DNA of 26,373 nt from an uncultured Caryophanales bacterium (GTDB lineage: Bacteria > Bacillota_I > Bacilli_A > RF39 > UBA660). Under the pieces are notes generated by a model that made no database searches, had not been told where the DNA came from, and saw nothing but the letters and a program-made list of their open reading frames with translations. Both the position numbers and the translations under genes were made by a program. This document shows, piece after piece, positions 1-7,647 of this stretch. The stretch covers positions 1 to 26,373 of the forward strand of contig CAMYXG010000005.1 of NCBI GenBank assembly GCA_947303225.1, given 5' to 3'. Position 1 is the stretch's first letter; the number at the start of each line of letters is the position of its first letter.

Positions 1-30
1 TAAATATAATTTTTTTACAACAAAACAAAA

Positions 31-54
31 ATAGTCAACTCCAAAGTTGACTAT
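31..54 (-). terminator. Rho-independent terminator of the signal-peptidase operon
   Basis: A perfect 10-bp inverted repeat (ATAGTCAACT / AGTTGACTAT) with a 4-nt loop is followed on the minus strand by TTTTTG. It lies just past the stop codon of the two-TM protein gene and closes the leftward transcript. Confidence 0.9.
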
Positions 55-61
55 AATAACA

Positions 62-670
62 CTATATTAATTCAATTTCTTCTTCCATAATAGGTTTCTT
101 CTTACGAACAGGAGAAACTTTATAACTTTTTTTATTAGATAGTTTAACAATTGTAGTTTTTTCAATATCTCGTAACATTTCAGAATCCATCTCTTCTGCA
201 CTCTTATTTTTAACTTTTAAGTTTTCAATTTCTATTTCTACTGGAGATAAATCTTCAGCATGCATTTTCTCAACATATACATAAGCTTCTTTATCATCCA
301 ATAATACGAAAGAGCAAGACTCACTTTGTTTCAAATAACAAATTGGTTTACGAATTTCTAACTGTGCATCTACTAAATCATCCATAGAGTCTACATAGAT
401 AATATTCCTTCCCTCCAACTGAGGAACACTACTACTCTTCACTAAAATAGAATCATAGGTTGTTAAAAATTCTTTCACTTTACTCTCATAAACACGAGTT
501 GGATTACTATTATTAACAAGAGAAATAATTGCACTAATTGCCAAAACTAACGCTACAGTAATGCATAACAAAGCATAGCCTTGTAAGGACTTTTGATAGA
601 AATAAACTCCTCCCCCTACAAATAATAAAGTACCAAATAATAACCCAATTCCTTTTTCATTAACTTTCAT
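62..670 (-). CDS. Two-TM envelope protein next to the SipW-type peptidase (possibly DUF5305-like)
   Basis: This is a 202-residue protein of unknown function. Two hydrophobic segments (about residues 7-26 and 31-51) are followed by a roughly 150-residue soluble tail rich in charged residues and ending in a basic KKK patch and an acidic terminus. I chose the ATG at 670, not the in-frame one at 700, because AGGAG sits 7 nt upstream of it and overlaps the TAG stop of the signal-peptidase gene; the two genes are only 10 bp apart and probably translationally coupled. Within the tail, the pattern IIYVDSMDDLVDAQ recalls the DUF5305 proteins that often accompany SipW-type peptidases, but this is from memory and not verified. 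A role in handling the peptidase or its substrate is inference from position only. Confidence 0.8.
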   Translation of the reverse strand: MKVNEKGIGLLFGTLLFVGGGVYFYQKSLQGYALLCITVALVLAISAIISLVNNSNPTRVYESKVKEFLTTYDSILVKSSSVPQLEGRNIIYVDSMDDLVDAQLEIRKPICYLKQSESCSFVLLDDKEAYVYVEKMHAEDLSPVEIEIENLKVKNKSAEEMDSEMLRDIEKTTIVKLSNKKSYKVSPVRKKKPIMEEEIELI

Positions 671-680
671 TTTACCACTC

Positions 681-1817
681 CTATCCATGAATAAATTCAT
701 TTAACAAAACAGTTGGATATGCAATAAATGGTATTCTAACCTTTACTACACCCTTAATTTGTTTTATTTTTACTTCTTTGGGATCATTTCCTCCATTTGC
801 ATCTCCCTTTGTAATATAAGAATTATTCTTTACTTTCACAATCCTATGTACAACAACTTTACCATCTTTAGAATAAGCAACAATATCACCTTCCTTTAAT
901 GATATATCTTTATTTATTTTTTGAATAATAACCGCATCACCTTTATTTACACGAGGTGACATAGAATCAGATCCAATTCCCATAATATAATGTGGGAACA
1001 ATCCTGAAATTAAGGCAATCATTACAACTAATAATGCTGCAACAGGAACATCCCATATGCTAAATTTTTCTTTATAAAAAATAGGTTGTTGTCTCTGAAT
1101 CCGATCATCTATCATTGCATAAGAACCAATATAAACTAAAAATGGGAATGATATTAAAATCATAGATTGAAGATACTCTCCCAATTTTGGAACAATCGGA
1201 ATTAAGAAAATATAGACATCCATAATTAATCGATATACTAATGGAGATCTTACTCCAACATGATAACATAAATAACTCATCAATACATTTTTCACAATAA
1301 TTGGCATAATTGTACTTGCACATAAACGAAACAGCTCTTTGAAATCATCAAAAGGAACATTTTTAGTACGAATAAATATCTCAAAAAGAATAAATATCAA
1401 AGTACTAAAAATAATAAATAATTTCTTATCTTTATTAGCAGAAATTAAAACATACCGCAATAACTCACTCATAACAATAATAATAATTGGAGCAAATATA
1501 TTATCAATTAATGTTAATAAAGATAAAGAATAAGCATTTTTCGAAAATCCAATTAATATTCCTAATCCATAAATAACAAAGAAATATAAACAAATATGAA
1601 AGAAAACTACTTTAAAAACACTTCTTCCCAAATTAGTTTGCTTATCTTTTCGAAAGCCTAACAATAAGGTTGCTATAGAAAACAGAATAATCATAAAAGA
1701 AGCATTAATAATTTCAGAATATCTCATATAACGATGAAAAATAAAGAATTTATAGCTAAAAGCATAAGCAATAAATATTATACTTAGAAATAGATTTTTT
1801 ACACTTCTCTTACTCAT
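681..1817 (-). CDS. Membrane-embedded SipW-type (archaeal/ER-type) signal peptidase I
   Basis: This 378-residue protein has about seven hydrophobic segments in residues 9-230, another at 258-277, and a C-terminal S26B peptidase domain at about 280-375. The catalytic Ser is S285 in GSDSMSP. The general base is His324 in VVHRIV, where bacterial LepB has Lys, and the downstream KGDANGGND (D339, D345) supplies the expected acid residue. This Ser-His pattern defines the SipW/archaeal/ER class, which cleaves TasA/camelysin-type exported proteins. The multi-TM N-terminal half is much longer than in Bacillus SipW (about 190 aa). It lies 107 bp downstream of a gene with a SipW-type signal peptide, the likely substrate, and 10 bp upstream of the two-TM gene. 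Its upstream GGAGGGG site is about 10-13 nt from the ATG. The class is confident; the function of the N-terminal half is unknown. Confidence 0.92.
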   Translation of the reverse strand: MSKRSVKNLFLSIIFIAYAFSYKFFIFHRYMRYSEIINASFMIILFSIATLLLGFRKDKQTNLGRSVFKVVFFHICLYFFVIYGLGILIGFSKNAYSLSLLTLIDNIFAPIIIIVMSELLRYVLISANKDKKLFIIFSTLIFILFEIFIRTKNVPFDDFKELFRLCASTIMPIIVKNVLMSYLCYHVGVRSPLVYRLIMDVYIFLIPIVPKLGEYLQSMILISFPFLVYIGSYAMIDDRIQRQQPIFYKEKFSIWDVPVAALLVVMIALISGLFPHYIMGIGSDSMSPRVNKGDAVIIQKINKDISLKEGDIVAYSKDGKVVVHRIVKVKNNSYITKGDANGGNDPKEVKIKQIKGVVKVRIPFIAYPTVLLNEFIHG

Positions 1818-1896
1818 ATACTTAGATTCCCCTCCATATTCTCTCTTTATACTCTATATTTTTATATACCTACTATTTTTAATAGGCATATAAAAC

Positions 1897-1916
1897 TATA
1901 AAGAAAATTCTTTATA
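1897..1916 (-). terminator. Stem-loop between TasA-like gene and signal-peptidase gene, possibly leaky
   Basis: TATAAAGA and TCTTTATA pair over a 4-nt loop just after the TasA-like stop codon. The following minus-strand sequence is GTTTTAT, a poor U-tract. A second imperfect stem lies around 1861-1890. These could stabilise the upstream message or attenuate reading into the peptidase gene. That is inference. Confidence 0.45.
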
Positions 1917-1924
1917 ATTTATAA

Positions 1925-2464
1925 TTAAGCTTGTTCATAACTTAAACCAACTGTTAATGTCATATTTTGTAATGAAGTTGGTAATTGAGACGCATTAATA
2001 TTCTTGTCATACTCAACACGTACTGTAAAATTCTTAGAAGCACCTGGTGCTAAAGTTTCTCCAACGACAATTGGTGTTTCATCAGTATGAGTAAAAGTAT
2101 AATTTGTATAAACGTCCTGTGCATCACTTACTCCAGAAACTGTTGGTAAAGCACTTAATTTAGCAGCTACAGTTCCTGCATTTTTAACATCTACTGTAAA
2201 CTCATAAAAATCTCCTGGTTTTGGTAATGAAACTTCATAAGAAATATTTAATTTAGTACTAGTGTCAATAGTAGGGTCTTCAGTAGCTGTAACGCTTCCA
2301 TCAGTAATTGAAACATTTTCAAAATGAACGTCCCAACTAGAATTAGTAATCTGAGAAGTACCATTAATTGTCAAAGTACTACTCAATAAAGCATAACCTA
2401 CCGTAACAACTGCTAATAATAGTAATAATATTAACACACTAAAACGTTTTTTATTTTTTCTCAT
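1925..2464 (-). CDS. TasA/camelysin-like exported protein with SipW-type signal peptide
   Basis: This 179-residue protein is a likely surface or fibre subunit. A basic start (MRKNKKR) precedes a hydrophobic run at about residues 9-23, then GYALLSSTLTINGTS, the hallmark of SipW-cognate signal peptides (small residue, then L-S-x-x-L-x-I-x-G). The mature part is a predicted beta-sandwich with a pattern GD-x-Y-x-F-x-V-D-V-x-N, as in the TasA/camelysin group, and ends in LSYEQA. There is no LPXTG motif and no cysteine. AGGAAGG sits 6 nt before the ATG and a strong promoter lies upstream. The cognate peptidase is encoded 107 bp downstream. Two other genes in this window (4422-4874 and 8288-9373) share the same domain pattern. 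Fibre formation is inferred from the family, not seen directly. Confidence 0.88.
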   Translation of the reverse strand: MRKNKKRFSVLILLLLLAVVTVGYALLSSTLTINGTSQITNSSWDVHFENVSITDGSVTATEDPTIDTSTKLNISYEVSLPKPGDFYEFTVDVKNAGTVAAKLSALPTVSGVSDAQDVYTNYTFTHTDETPIVVGETLAPGASKNFTVRVEYDKNINASQLPTSLQNMTLTVGLSYEQA

Positions 2465-2509
2465 ATTTACCTTCCTTTCTAATAGATAGTATGTCTACCT
2501 TATAAGTAA

Positions 2510-2538
2510 ATTATAATATGTCACTTTACATAGTTCAA
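2510..2538 (-). promoter_or_regulatory. Sigma-A-type promoter of the TasA-like/signal-peptidase genes
   Basis: On the minus strand, -35 TTGAAC (2533-2538), a 17-nt spacer and -10 TATAAT (2510-2515) lie about 45 bp upstream of the start codon. Confidence 0.85.
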
Positions 2539-2569
2539 CACATTTTTACACCAGATTTGTAAACTTGAC

Positions 2570-2598
2570 AAAAAAAGAATCCTAAAATAGAATTCTTT
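2570..2598 (-). terminator. glyS terminator overlapping its stop codon
   Basis: On the minus strand an 11-bp stem (AAAGAATTCTA with TAGGATTCTTT, one U-G pair, 3-nt loop) runs into seven T residues. The TAG stop of glyS lies inside the 3' arm. Confidence 0.85.
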
Positions 2599-3952
2599 TC
2601 TTTACATAATCTACAACTTCATCTAATTTTAAAGTAATTTGTTCCATAGTATCTCTATCTCTAATAGTAACCGTACCATTATGAATAGTTTCATCATCTA
2701 CTGTAATACACCAAGGAGTCCCAATAGCATCACTTCTTCTATATCTCTTACCAATAGAACCAGTTTCATCATAACTAGTCATAAAATATTTAGATAGTTC
2801 ATGATATATTTCAGTCGCCTTTTCACTATGATATTTTTTAACTAAAGGTAAAACACATACTTTATAAGGAGCTAAATATGGAATAAATTTCATTACTTCT
2901 CTTGTTTCACCATTTTCAAGCTCTTCTTCACAATAACTATTATCTAGAATAGCAAGCGTTGTTCTATCACATCCATAAGTAGACTCTATAATATATGGAA
3001 TAAATTTCTCATTCGTTTCAGGATCTAAATACTCTTGCGATATGGTTGAATATTCTTGATGACGAGAAAGATCAAAATCAGTTCTATTATGTGTACCATT
3101 TACTTCTCCCCATCCAAAGCAAAACTTATATTCAATATCACATGCTTCTTTCGCATAATGAGCTAATTTCTCATGATCATGATATCTAAGCTTCTCTTCA
3201 GAGATACCTAAATCCATATAATATTTCTTACCATACTCTTTAAAATAATTATATAAGTCAGAATCGATTCCTTCTTTACAGAAAGTTTGATATTCCATTT
3301 GTTCAAATTCAATAGTTCGGAATGTAAAGTTACCAGGAGTAATTTCATTTCTGAATGCTTTACCAATCTGTCCAATACTAAAAGGAAGCTTTGCTCTCAT
3401 TGTTCTTTGTACATTTAAGAAGTTAACATACTCTCCTTGAGCATTTTCTGGTCTTAAATATACTTTATTTTTACCATCTTCGGTAACTCCCCTATGTGTT
3501 TCAAACATTAAATTAAATTGACGAATATCGGTAAAATCACTTTTTCCACATTTTGGACAAGGTACTTTATGTTTCTTAATATAAGCCATCATTTCTTCTT
3601 GACTCATTCCATCTGCATGTGCCTTTTCATCATAATCATCGATTAAATTATCAACCCGATGTCTCATTTTACAATTCTTACAATCAATTAATGGATCAGA
3701 AAATGAACCAACATGACCAGAAGCTTCCCATACTCTTGGATGCATTAAAATAGCAGCATCCACTTCATAAGCATTAGGTCGTTCCTGAATAAATCGTTTT
3801 CTCCAAGAATCTTTAATATTGTTTTTAAGTCTACTTCCTAATGGACCATAATCCCATGTGTTAGCAAGTCCTCCATATATTTCAGAACCTTGGAATATAA
3901 ATCCATATTGTTTACAATAATTTACTAATTTTTCCATTGTTAAATTTCCCAT
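2582..3952 (-). CDS. glyS: Glycine--tRNA ligase, single-chain (alpha2) type
   Basis: This 456-residue class II synthetase attaches glycine to tRNA-Gly in the cytoplasm. The N-terminus (CKQYGFIFQGSEIYGG, then WDYGPLG) and the region RNEITPGNF followed by EFEQME are characteristic of the dimeric eukaryotic/archaeal/Gram-positive GlyRS, not the alpha2-beta2 GlyQS type. Paired cysteines near residues 90-95 and 130-140 (CKNC, CPKC) match the insertion domain. The anticodon-binding domain fills the last 100 residues. I start at the ATG at 3952 because AAGGAGG lies 7 nt upstream; a TTG six bases earlier would be too close. Length is normal for the family. It is governed by the T-box leader upstream and has its own terminator. 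Confidence 0.97.
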   Translation of the reverse strand: MGNLTMEKLVNYCKQYGFIFQGSEIYGGLANTWDYGPLGSRLKNNIKDSWRKRFIQERPNAYEVDAAILMHPRVWEASGHVGSFSDPLIDCKNCKMRHRVDNLIDDYDEKAHADGMSQEEMMAYIKKHKVPCPKCGKSDFTDIRQFNLMFETHRGVTEDGKNKVYLRPENAQGEYVNFLNVQRTMRAKLPFSIGQIGKAFRNEITPGNFTFRTIEFEQMEYQTFCKEGIDSDLYNYFKEYGKKYYMDLGISEEKLRYHDHEKLAHYAKEACDIEYKFCFGWGEVNGTHNRTDFDLSRHQEYSTISQEYLDPETNEKFIPYIIESTYGCDRTTLAILDNSYCEEELENGETREVMKFIPYLAPYKVCVLPLVKKYHSEKATEIYHELSKYFMTSYDETGSIGKRYRRSDAIGTPWCITVDDETIHNGTVTIRDRDTMEQITLKLDEVVDYVKKRILF

Positions 3953-3971
3953 ATACAATCCTCCTTAAAAA

Positions 3972-4092
3972 TAAAAAACTTCTAGAATACATAAGGACGA
4001 GCATTGCCCGCGGTTCCACCTTACTTATTCTAGAAGAATCTGCTTTCATCTATACTGCTGATAGGATTCCACCCCGTCATCGCACTTATCAA
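3972..4092 (-). promoter_or_regulatory. T-box riboswitch leader of glyS (glycine)
   Basis: On the minus strand the conserved T-box core AAGTAAGGTGGAACCGCGG (4010-4028) is followed by a strong terminator formed by arms at 3980-3996 and 4019-4035, with six U residues at 3973-3978. The core is complementary within the terminator arm, as expected for an antiterminator/terminator switch: uncharged tRNA-Gly stabilises antitermination and raises glyS expression. The UGGA of the core would pair with the UCCA end of tRNA-Gly (U73), matching the gene it controls. Upstream of the core only a small hairpin (TTGATA / TATCAG, about 36 nt) is visible between the promoter and the linker, so Stem I looks very short. 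Confidence 0.9.
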
Positions 4093-4096
4093 TAAA

Positions 4097-4125
4097 AATA
4101 TACTGCTTTAAAAAGAAAAAGTCAA
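4097..4125 (-). promoter_or_regulatory. Promoter of the glyS T-box transcript
   Basis: On the minus strand, -35 TTGACT (4120-4125), a 17-nt spacer and -10 TATATT (4097-4102). The predicted transcript start is near 4090, immediately before the short stem described in the T-box entry. Confidence 0.75.
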
Positions 4126-4127
4126 TG

Positions 4128-4154
4128 AAAAAATCATCTACAATAGATGATTTT
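4128..4154 (-). terminator. Terminator of the 63-aa membrane protein gene
   Basis: A perfect 11-bp stem (AAAATCATCTA / TAGATGATTTT) with a 3-nt loop is followed by six T residues on the minus strand. The stop codon of the small gene lies within the stem. Confidence 0.88.
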
Positions 4155-4329
4155 CTAAACTAGAAAGCGTTTTTGAAAAAGTATAAACAACAAATAAGTC
4201 TCCTATCAAAAACAAATAACGAATACTAGAACCGACAATTTTAAATACGATTGTAAACACAAACAAAGCTACAATCAATAAAATAATCTCTATAATATCC
4301 ATAATCAATAAAACTTTCTGTTTATTCAC
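4138..4329 (-). CDS. Small two-TM membrane protein, unknown function
   Basis: This 63-residue protein is almost entirely hydrophobic, with two membrane segments (about residues 8-30 and 36-52) and a short polar tail. It starts at a GTG with AGGGGG about 8 nt upstream, has its own strong promoter, and its terminator overlaps the stop codon, so it appears to be a genuine monocistronic gene despite its size. No family is recognised. Its promoter is nearly identical to that of the neighbouring TasA-like gene, suggesting shared expression. Confidence 0.7.
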   Translation of the reverse strand: MNKQKVLLIMDIIEIILLIVALFVFTIVFKIVGSSIRYLFLIGDLFVVYTFSKTLSSLENHLL

Positions 4330-4375
4330 TTCAACAACCCCCTACAAAGAAAGACGAATCTCTCAATGTGGCTAT

Positions 4376-4404
4376 ATTATAACATATTTTTATACCATAG
4401 TCAA
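4376..4404 (-). promoter_or_regulatory. Promoter of the 63-aa gene (twin copy 1)
   Basis: On the minus strand, -35 TTGACT (4399-4404), a 17-nt spacer and -10 TATAAT (4376-4381). The spacer ends in TATAAAAATATGT, shared exactly with the promoter at 4921-4949. Confidence 0.88.
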
Positions 4405-4421
4405 CGCTTTATTAATAAAAC

Positions 4422-4874
4422 TTATAGCATTTGTTCATAACGCAATCCAAAAGAAGAATCAAATTGATAATTATCAATATCTATTATTTGCTTGTATATA
4501 ACCTGATAAGTAATAGGAACCGACTCTCCTTTACGTAGAACATCACCTTTTTGAATAGATTTTCCATCAGAATACTTTAACTGATATTCAATATAAGAAT
4601 CAGACTCATGACAAATAATATCTTCCACTTCTACATCCACACCACTATCATTTACAATATCAAATGATAATACATAAGAATCACCTGATTGAGACAGTTC
4701 AGCTGAATAATTAATATTCATTCCTTCTATAGTATGAACAATAACATTATCAGTAGATTCTACATCAGCATAATACAACCCCTTTTTAGAATTCGTAGAA
4801 TCCACTGATAATCCACTAACTATCACACTACCAAAGAATATTATCGTAATAAAAACAATATCCAAGTATTTCAT
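4422..4874 (-). CDS. Exported protein with a divergent TasA/camelysin-like domain
   Basis: This 150-residue protein has an N-terminal hydrophobic signal or anchor (about residues 4-22). The rest is a predicted beta-rich extracellular domain with GDSYVLSFDIVN near the middle, matching GDFYEFTVDVKN of the 1925-2464 protein, and the C-terminus LRYEQ mirrors that protein's LSYEQ. It lacks the clear L-S-x-x-L-x-I-x-G SipW signature, so it may remain anchored or be cut by another peptidase. A GGGGG site precedes the ATG. It is preceded by its own promoter and a small hairpin in the 5' leader (AGAAAG / CTTTCT). The homology to the other two proteins is inferred from motif spacing and needs a profile search. 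Confidence 0.75.
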   Translation of the reverse strand: MKYLDIVFITIIFFGSVIVSGLSVDSTNSKKGLYYADVESTDNVIVHTIEGMNINYSAELSQSGDSYVLSFDIVNDSGVDVEVEDIICHESDSYIEYQLKYSDGKSIQKGDVLRKGESVPITYQVIYKQIIDIDNYQFDSSFGLRYEQML

Positions 4875-4920
4875 AAAACCCCCACAATTAGAAAGTTATA
4901 TTCTTTCTAAATGCAGGAGT

Positions 4921-4949
4921 ATTATAACATATTTTTATATCAAAGTCAA
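4921..4949 (-). promoter_or_regulatory. Promoter of the 150-aa TasA-like gene (twin copy 2)
   Basis: On the minus strand, -35 TTGACT (4944-4949), a 17-nt spacer and -10 TATAAT (4921-4926). It differs from the promoter at 4376-4404 at only a few spacer positions. Confidence 0.88.
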
Positions 4950-4952
4950 TTC

Positions 4953-4983
4953 ATTATAAAAATAAATAATAGCAAAATTATTT
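4953..4983 (-). terminator. Weak terminator of the ABC transporter operon
   Basis: AAATAAT / ATTATTT (4964-4970 and 4977-4983) with a 6-nt loop overlaps the stop codon of the ABC gene and is followed by ATTTTTAT on the minus strand. The stem is A/T only, so efficiency is uncertain. Confidence 0.5.
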
Positions 4984-6705
4984 TTCAATTTCCGCATCAT
5001 ATAATTCTTTATAAGATGGACAGTTTTTTAATAACTCATTATGACTACCCTTAGCAGCAATTTTACCATTTTCTAAAAATAAAATCTGATCACAATCTAC
5101 AATAGTACTTAACCTATGAGCAATAATAACAATAGTATGTTTTTTTTGTAAATGTTGAATAGCTTCTTGAATTCTAGTTTGCGTAATATTATCTAAAGCA
5201 CTAGTAGCTTCATCGAATAGAATAATATCAGATTTTTGAACCAAAGCCCTAGCAATTGCTAACCTTTGCCTCTGACCACCACTTAATTGAACACCACCTT
5301 CACCAACAACAGTATCATAACGCTCAGGCAAAGCTTGAATAAACTCATCTAAACAGGCTAAATGACAAGCTTCCTTCATTTTTTCTTCACTAAAATCATC
5401 CGAAACAAATCGTAAATTATCTCGAATACTTACATTAAAAATATATGGATTCTGTGAAATAACAGTAATATGACTTCGAATCGACTTCTGATTCAATTCA
5501 GAAATATCAACACCATCTAATTGAATCACTCCTGAAATAGGATTATACATTTTACTTAACAAATGAAAAATAGTTGTTTTACCTGCTCCACTCTTCCCAA
5601 CAATAGCTACCGTAGAATGAGCTTTTATATGAAAGGATAAATCATTTAAAATCATCTTATCTTCTTGATATCCAAATGAAACATTACGGAAAGTAATATT
5701 TCCTTCTATATCAGATAATGATCGTTTTCCAAATTTTTCTTTCGGAAAATTATCTCCATCTAATATTTCATTAATTCTAGAAGAAGATAAATTAAAATCT
5801 TTAATTCCTTCTAATAAATAACTATAACTATATACCACATAAAAAACCTTACTCATATAGTTATAAACAATTAATGCCGTTGGAATTGTAATCTCATTTA
5901 CATAAATATAATAAATTAGAAAAGATATTATCAAAAAATTAAAAAAGTCTTTAAAAAAATTACTAACAAAAGAATAATTACGATAAACTCTTCCCATCTC
6001 ATAACGTTTTTTGTTCAAATCTATGAATCGAACTCTTAATTCTTTTAAAAAACTTTTTTGAGCATAAAGCATTTTAATATCACGAACTCCTCGAACAAGT
6101 TCTCCAACAAAACCAGATACTTTTTCCTGCTTTTCTCGAAATTCTTTATCCTTCTGATTTCGAATATCGATCTTTCTCTTTTCAATAACAGCAACGATAC
6201 CAACCATGAATAGTAATACAAAAAATATACGAATATCAATAATAAAGACAGCACCAAAAATTCCAATATTTGTAAGAACATCTGATAATTCATAGTTTAA
6301 TAAATTAATAATATCAGCGATATTAGAAGCATCCGATGATAATCTTTGAATAAATACACCAGAAGAATGATTATCTAAGCAAGAATCAGTAAGTTTCAAA
6401 ATAGAATTTCCCAAATCATATTGTAATTTACTAAATATTTCTCGATAAACTACTTGTGAAAAATAGCGACTCAAATAACGAATTACATTATTAACACAGT
6501 TTAACAAAAATAAAACAAAAGCCAAAATAAGTACTTGCATCAACTGATCATCAGTTAAAGAAACAATTATTTTAGCACTTACAATTGGTAAAATAACACT
6601 TATCATTACTTGCAAAAGACTACAAATAACAAAAAGAATTATTTTTTTCTTATACTCCTTAGCATACTTCCAAGTAAACTTTATATTTTTCCAAAAATCC
6701 AACAT
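4978..6705 (-). CDS. ABC exporter, fused permease-ATPase half transporter
   Basis: This 575-residue type I ABC exporter (MsbA/LmrA/ABCB-like) works as a dimer in the membrane. The N-terminal half holds six hydrophobic segments (about residues 20-310). The C-terminal nucleotide-binding domain shows Walker A GKSGAGKTT near residue 370, the signature LSGGQRQR near 475, Walker B IILFDEATSALD near 495 and the switch His in IIAHRLST. The substrate cannot be told from the sequence; no peptidase C39 domain is fused. AGGAG sits 9 nt before the ATG. It lies 30 bp downstream of the kinase-like gene, with which it forms a two-gene unit, so the exported substrate or its control may involve that protein. 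Confidence 0.93.
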   Translation of the reverse strand: MLDFWKNIKFTWKYAKEYKKKIILFVICSLLQVMISVILPIVSAKIIVSLTDDQLMQVLILAFVLFLLNCVNNVIRYLSRYFSQVVYREIFSKLQYDLGNSILKLTDSCLDNHSSGVFIQRLSSDASNIADIINLLNYELSDVLTNIGIFGAVFIIDIRIFFVLLFMVGIVAVIEKRKIDIRNQKDKEFREKQEKVSGFVGELVRGVRDIKMLYAQKSFLKELRVRFIDLNKKRYEMGRVYRNYSFVSNFFKDFFNFLIISFLIYYIYVNEITIPTALIVYNYMSKVFYVVYSYSYLLEGIKDFNLSSSRINEILDGDNFPKEKFGKRSLSDIEGNITFRNVSFGYQEDKMILNDLSFHIKAHSTVAIVGKSGAGKTTIFHLLSKMYNPISGVIQLDGVDISELNQKSIRSHITVISQNPYIFNVSIRDNLRFVSDDFSEEKMKEACHLACLDEFIQALPERYDTVVGEGGVQLSGGQRQRLAIARALVQKSDIILFDEATSALDNITQTRIQEAIQHLQKKHTIVIIAHRLSTIVDCDQILFLENGKIAAKGSHNELLKNCPSYKELYDAEIEK

Positions 6706-6735
6706 ATCTCGATACTCCTATCTATGATAAGAATA

Positions 6736-7641
6736 TCATAACTGAGAAGTTTTTACAAAGTTTTTAAACTGGTATTCCTCCTCTAAATCCGTATCAATAT
6801 CTTCCAAATATTCCCTAGGATTAATGTTATTTTTAGGAATATATATATTTTGAAAAGAACGGATAATTTGTTCTGGTAAACCCATTCGTTTTATATAATC
6901 TAAATATTGATAATAAATATCTATACTATATCGATACAAATTTTCTCCTGACAAAGCACTAAGTAAAATCATATTATAACAATATAAATCAGTATTATCA
7001 CTAGGAATAATAATACCACTACTAGTAGACTTATATTTTTCTGGAATAGACTTTACATATTGATTTTTTAATAAATAATAAGCCATATGAAGAGGTTCTC
7101 CTATTCCTAAATATGCACTATCCAAATCAATTGCTTTTACTTGATTCTCTCGATCAATTACAAAATTAAATTCATTTAAATCTCCAAATTGAAACCGATT
7201 ATCAGAAAGATGAATTCTTTCAACTTTATCAATAATGTTTCCTAACTGTTCTAAATAAAAAATCTTTTCTTTTAAAGAAACATTATCATCATGAATAATA
7301 GCACCTAAATTTCGATGTTCTGGAATTAAAGGAATTCCAAATCCACCAATATGATTATTAACATAAATAATAGCATCAGGAATCACTAATTCCTGTAATT
7401 CCAAATATTCATCCAACTGATTAAGTGTAGTAACAGTATATATTTTTTTACTCATAATACTCTTATCATCTTGTGCATCCAAATACTTAAAAACTCTCTC
7501 AATTTTATCTGGAAAACTTTTTCGCCTCAAAACAAGCATTAATGCTTCTGTATTCAAAACACCAGCTTCTAATGGTAATTCTTTTAATTTACGTAATTCG
7601 TGCATTCGAAGATTTATAACATGCATCCCTATCACATCCAT
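6736..7641 (-). CDS. Protein-kinase-like protein upstream of an ABC exporter
   Basis: This 301-residue cytoplasmic protein shows kinase-fold landmarks. A possible ATP-anchoring Lys is K52 (RVFKYLD). A hinge-like stretch GGFGIPLI lies near 99-106. The catalytic loop is GDLNEFN (D154, N159, matching the D and N of HRDLKPEN with the His replaced by Gly or Phe). The metal-binding segment is AIDLDSA (D172, with DLD where DFG is usual). No glycine-rich loop is obvious, so activity is uncertain. It could be an active small-molecule or protein kinase or a pseudokinase. No ribosome site precedes the ATG at 7641; the next ATG, five codons on, has AGGG directly against it. The -10 box is only 6 nt upstream of the first ATG, so a leaderless message is possible. 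It is the first gene of the ABC unit. Confidence 0.8.
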   Translation of the reverse strand: MDVIGMHVINLRMHELRKLKELPLEAGVLNTEALMLVLRRKSFPDKIERVFKYLDAQDDKSIMSKKIYTVTTLNQLDEYLELQELVIPDAIIYVNNHIGGFGIPLIPEHRNLGAIIHDDNVSLKEKIFYLEQLGNIIDKVERIHLSDNRFQFGDLNEFNFVIDRENQVKAIDLDSAYLGIGEPLHMAYYLLKNQYVKSIPEKYKSTSSGIIIPSDNTDLYCYNMILLSALSGENLYRYSIDIYYQYLDYIKRMGLPEQIIRSFQNIYIPKNNINPREYLEDIDTDLEEEYQFKNFVKTSQL

Positions 7642-7647
7642 TCGTGC

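Noticed and set aside
6045..6293. 82-aa ORF within the ABC transporter gene
   Set aside because: It is an out-of-frame shadow of the TM domain with no independent start signal.
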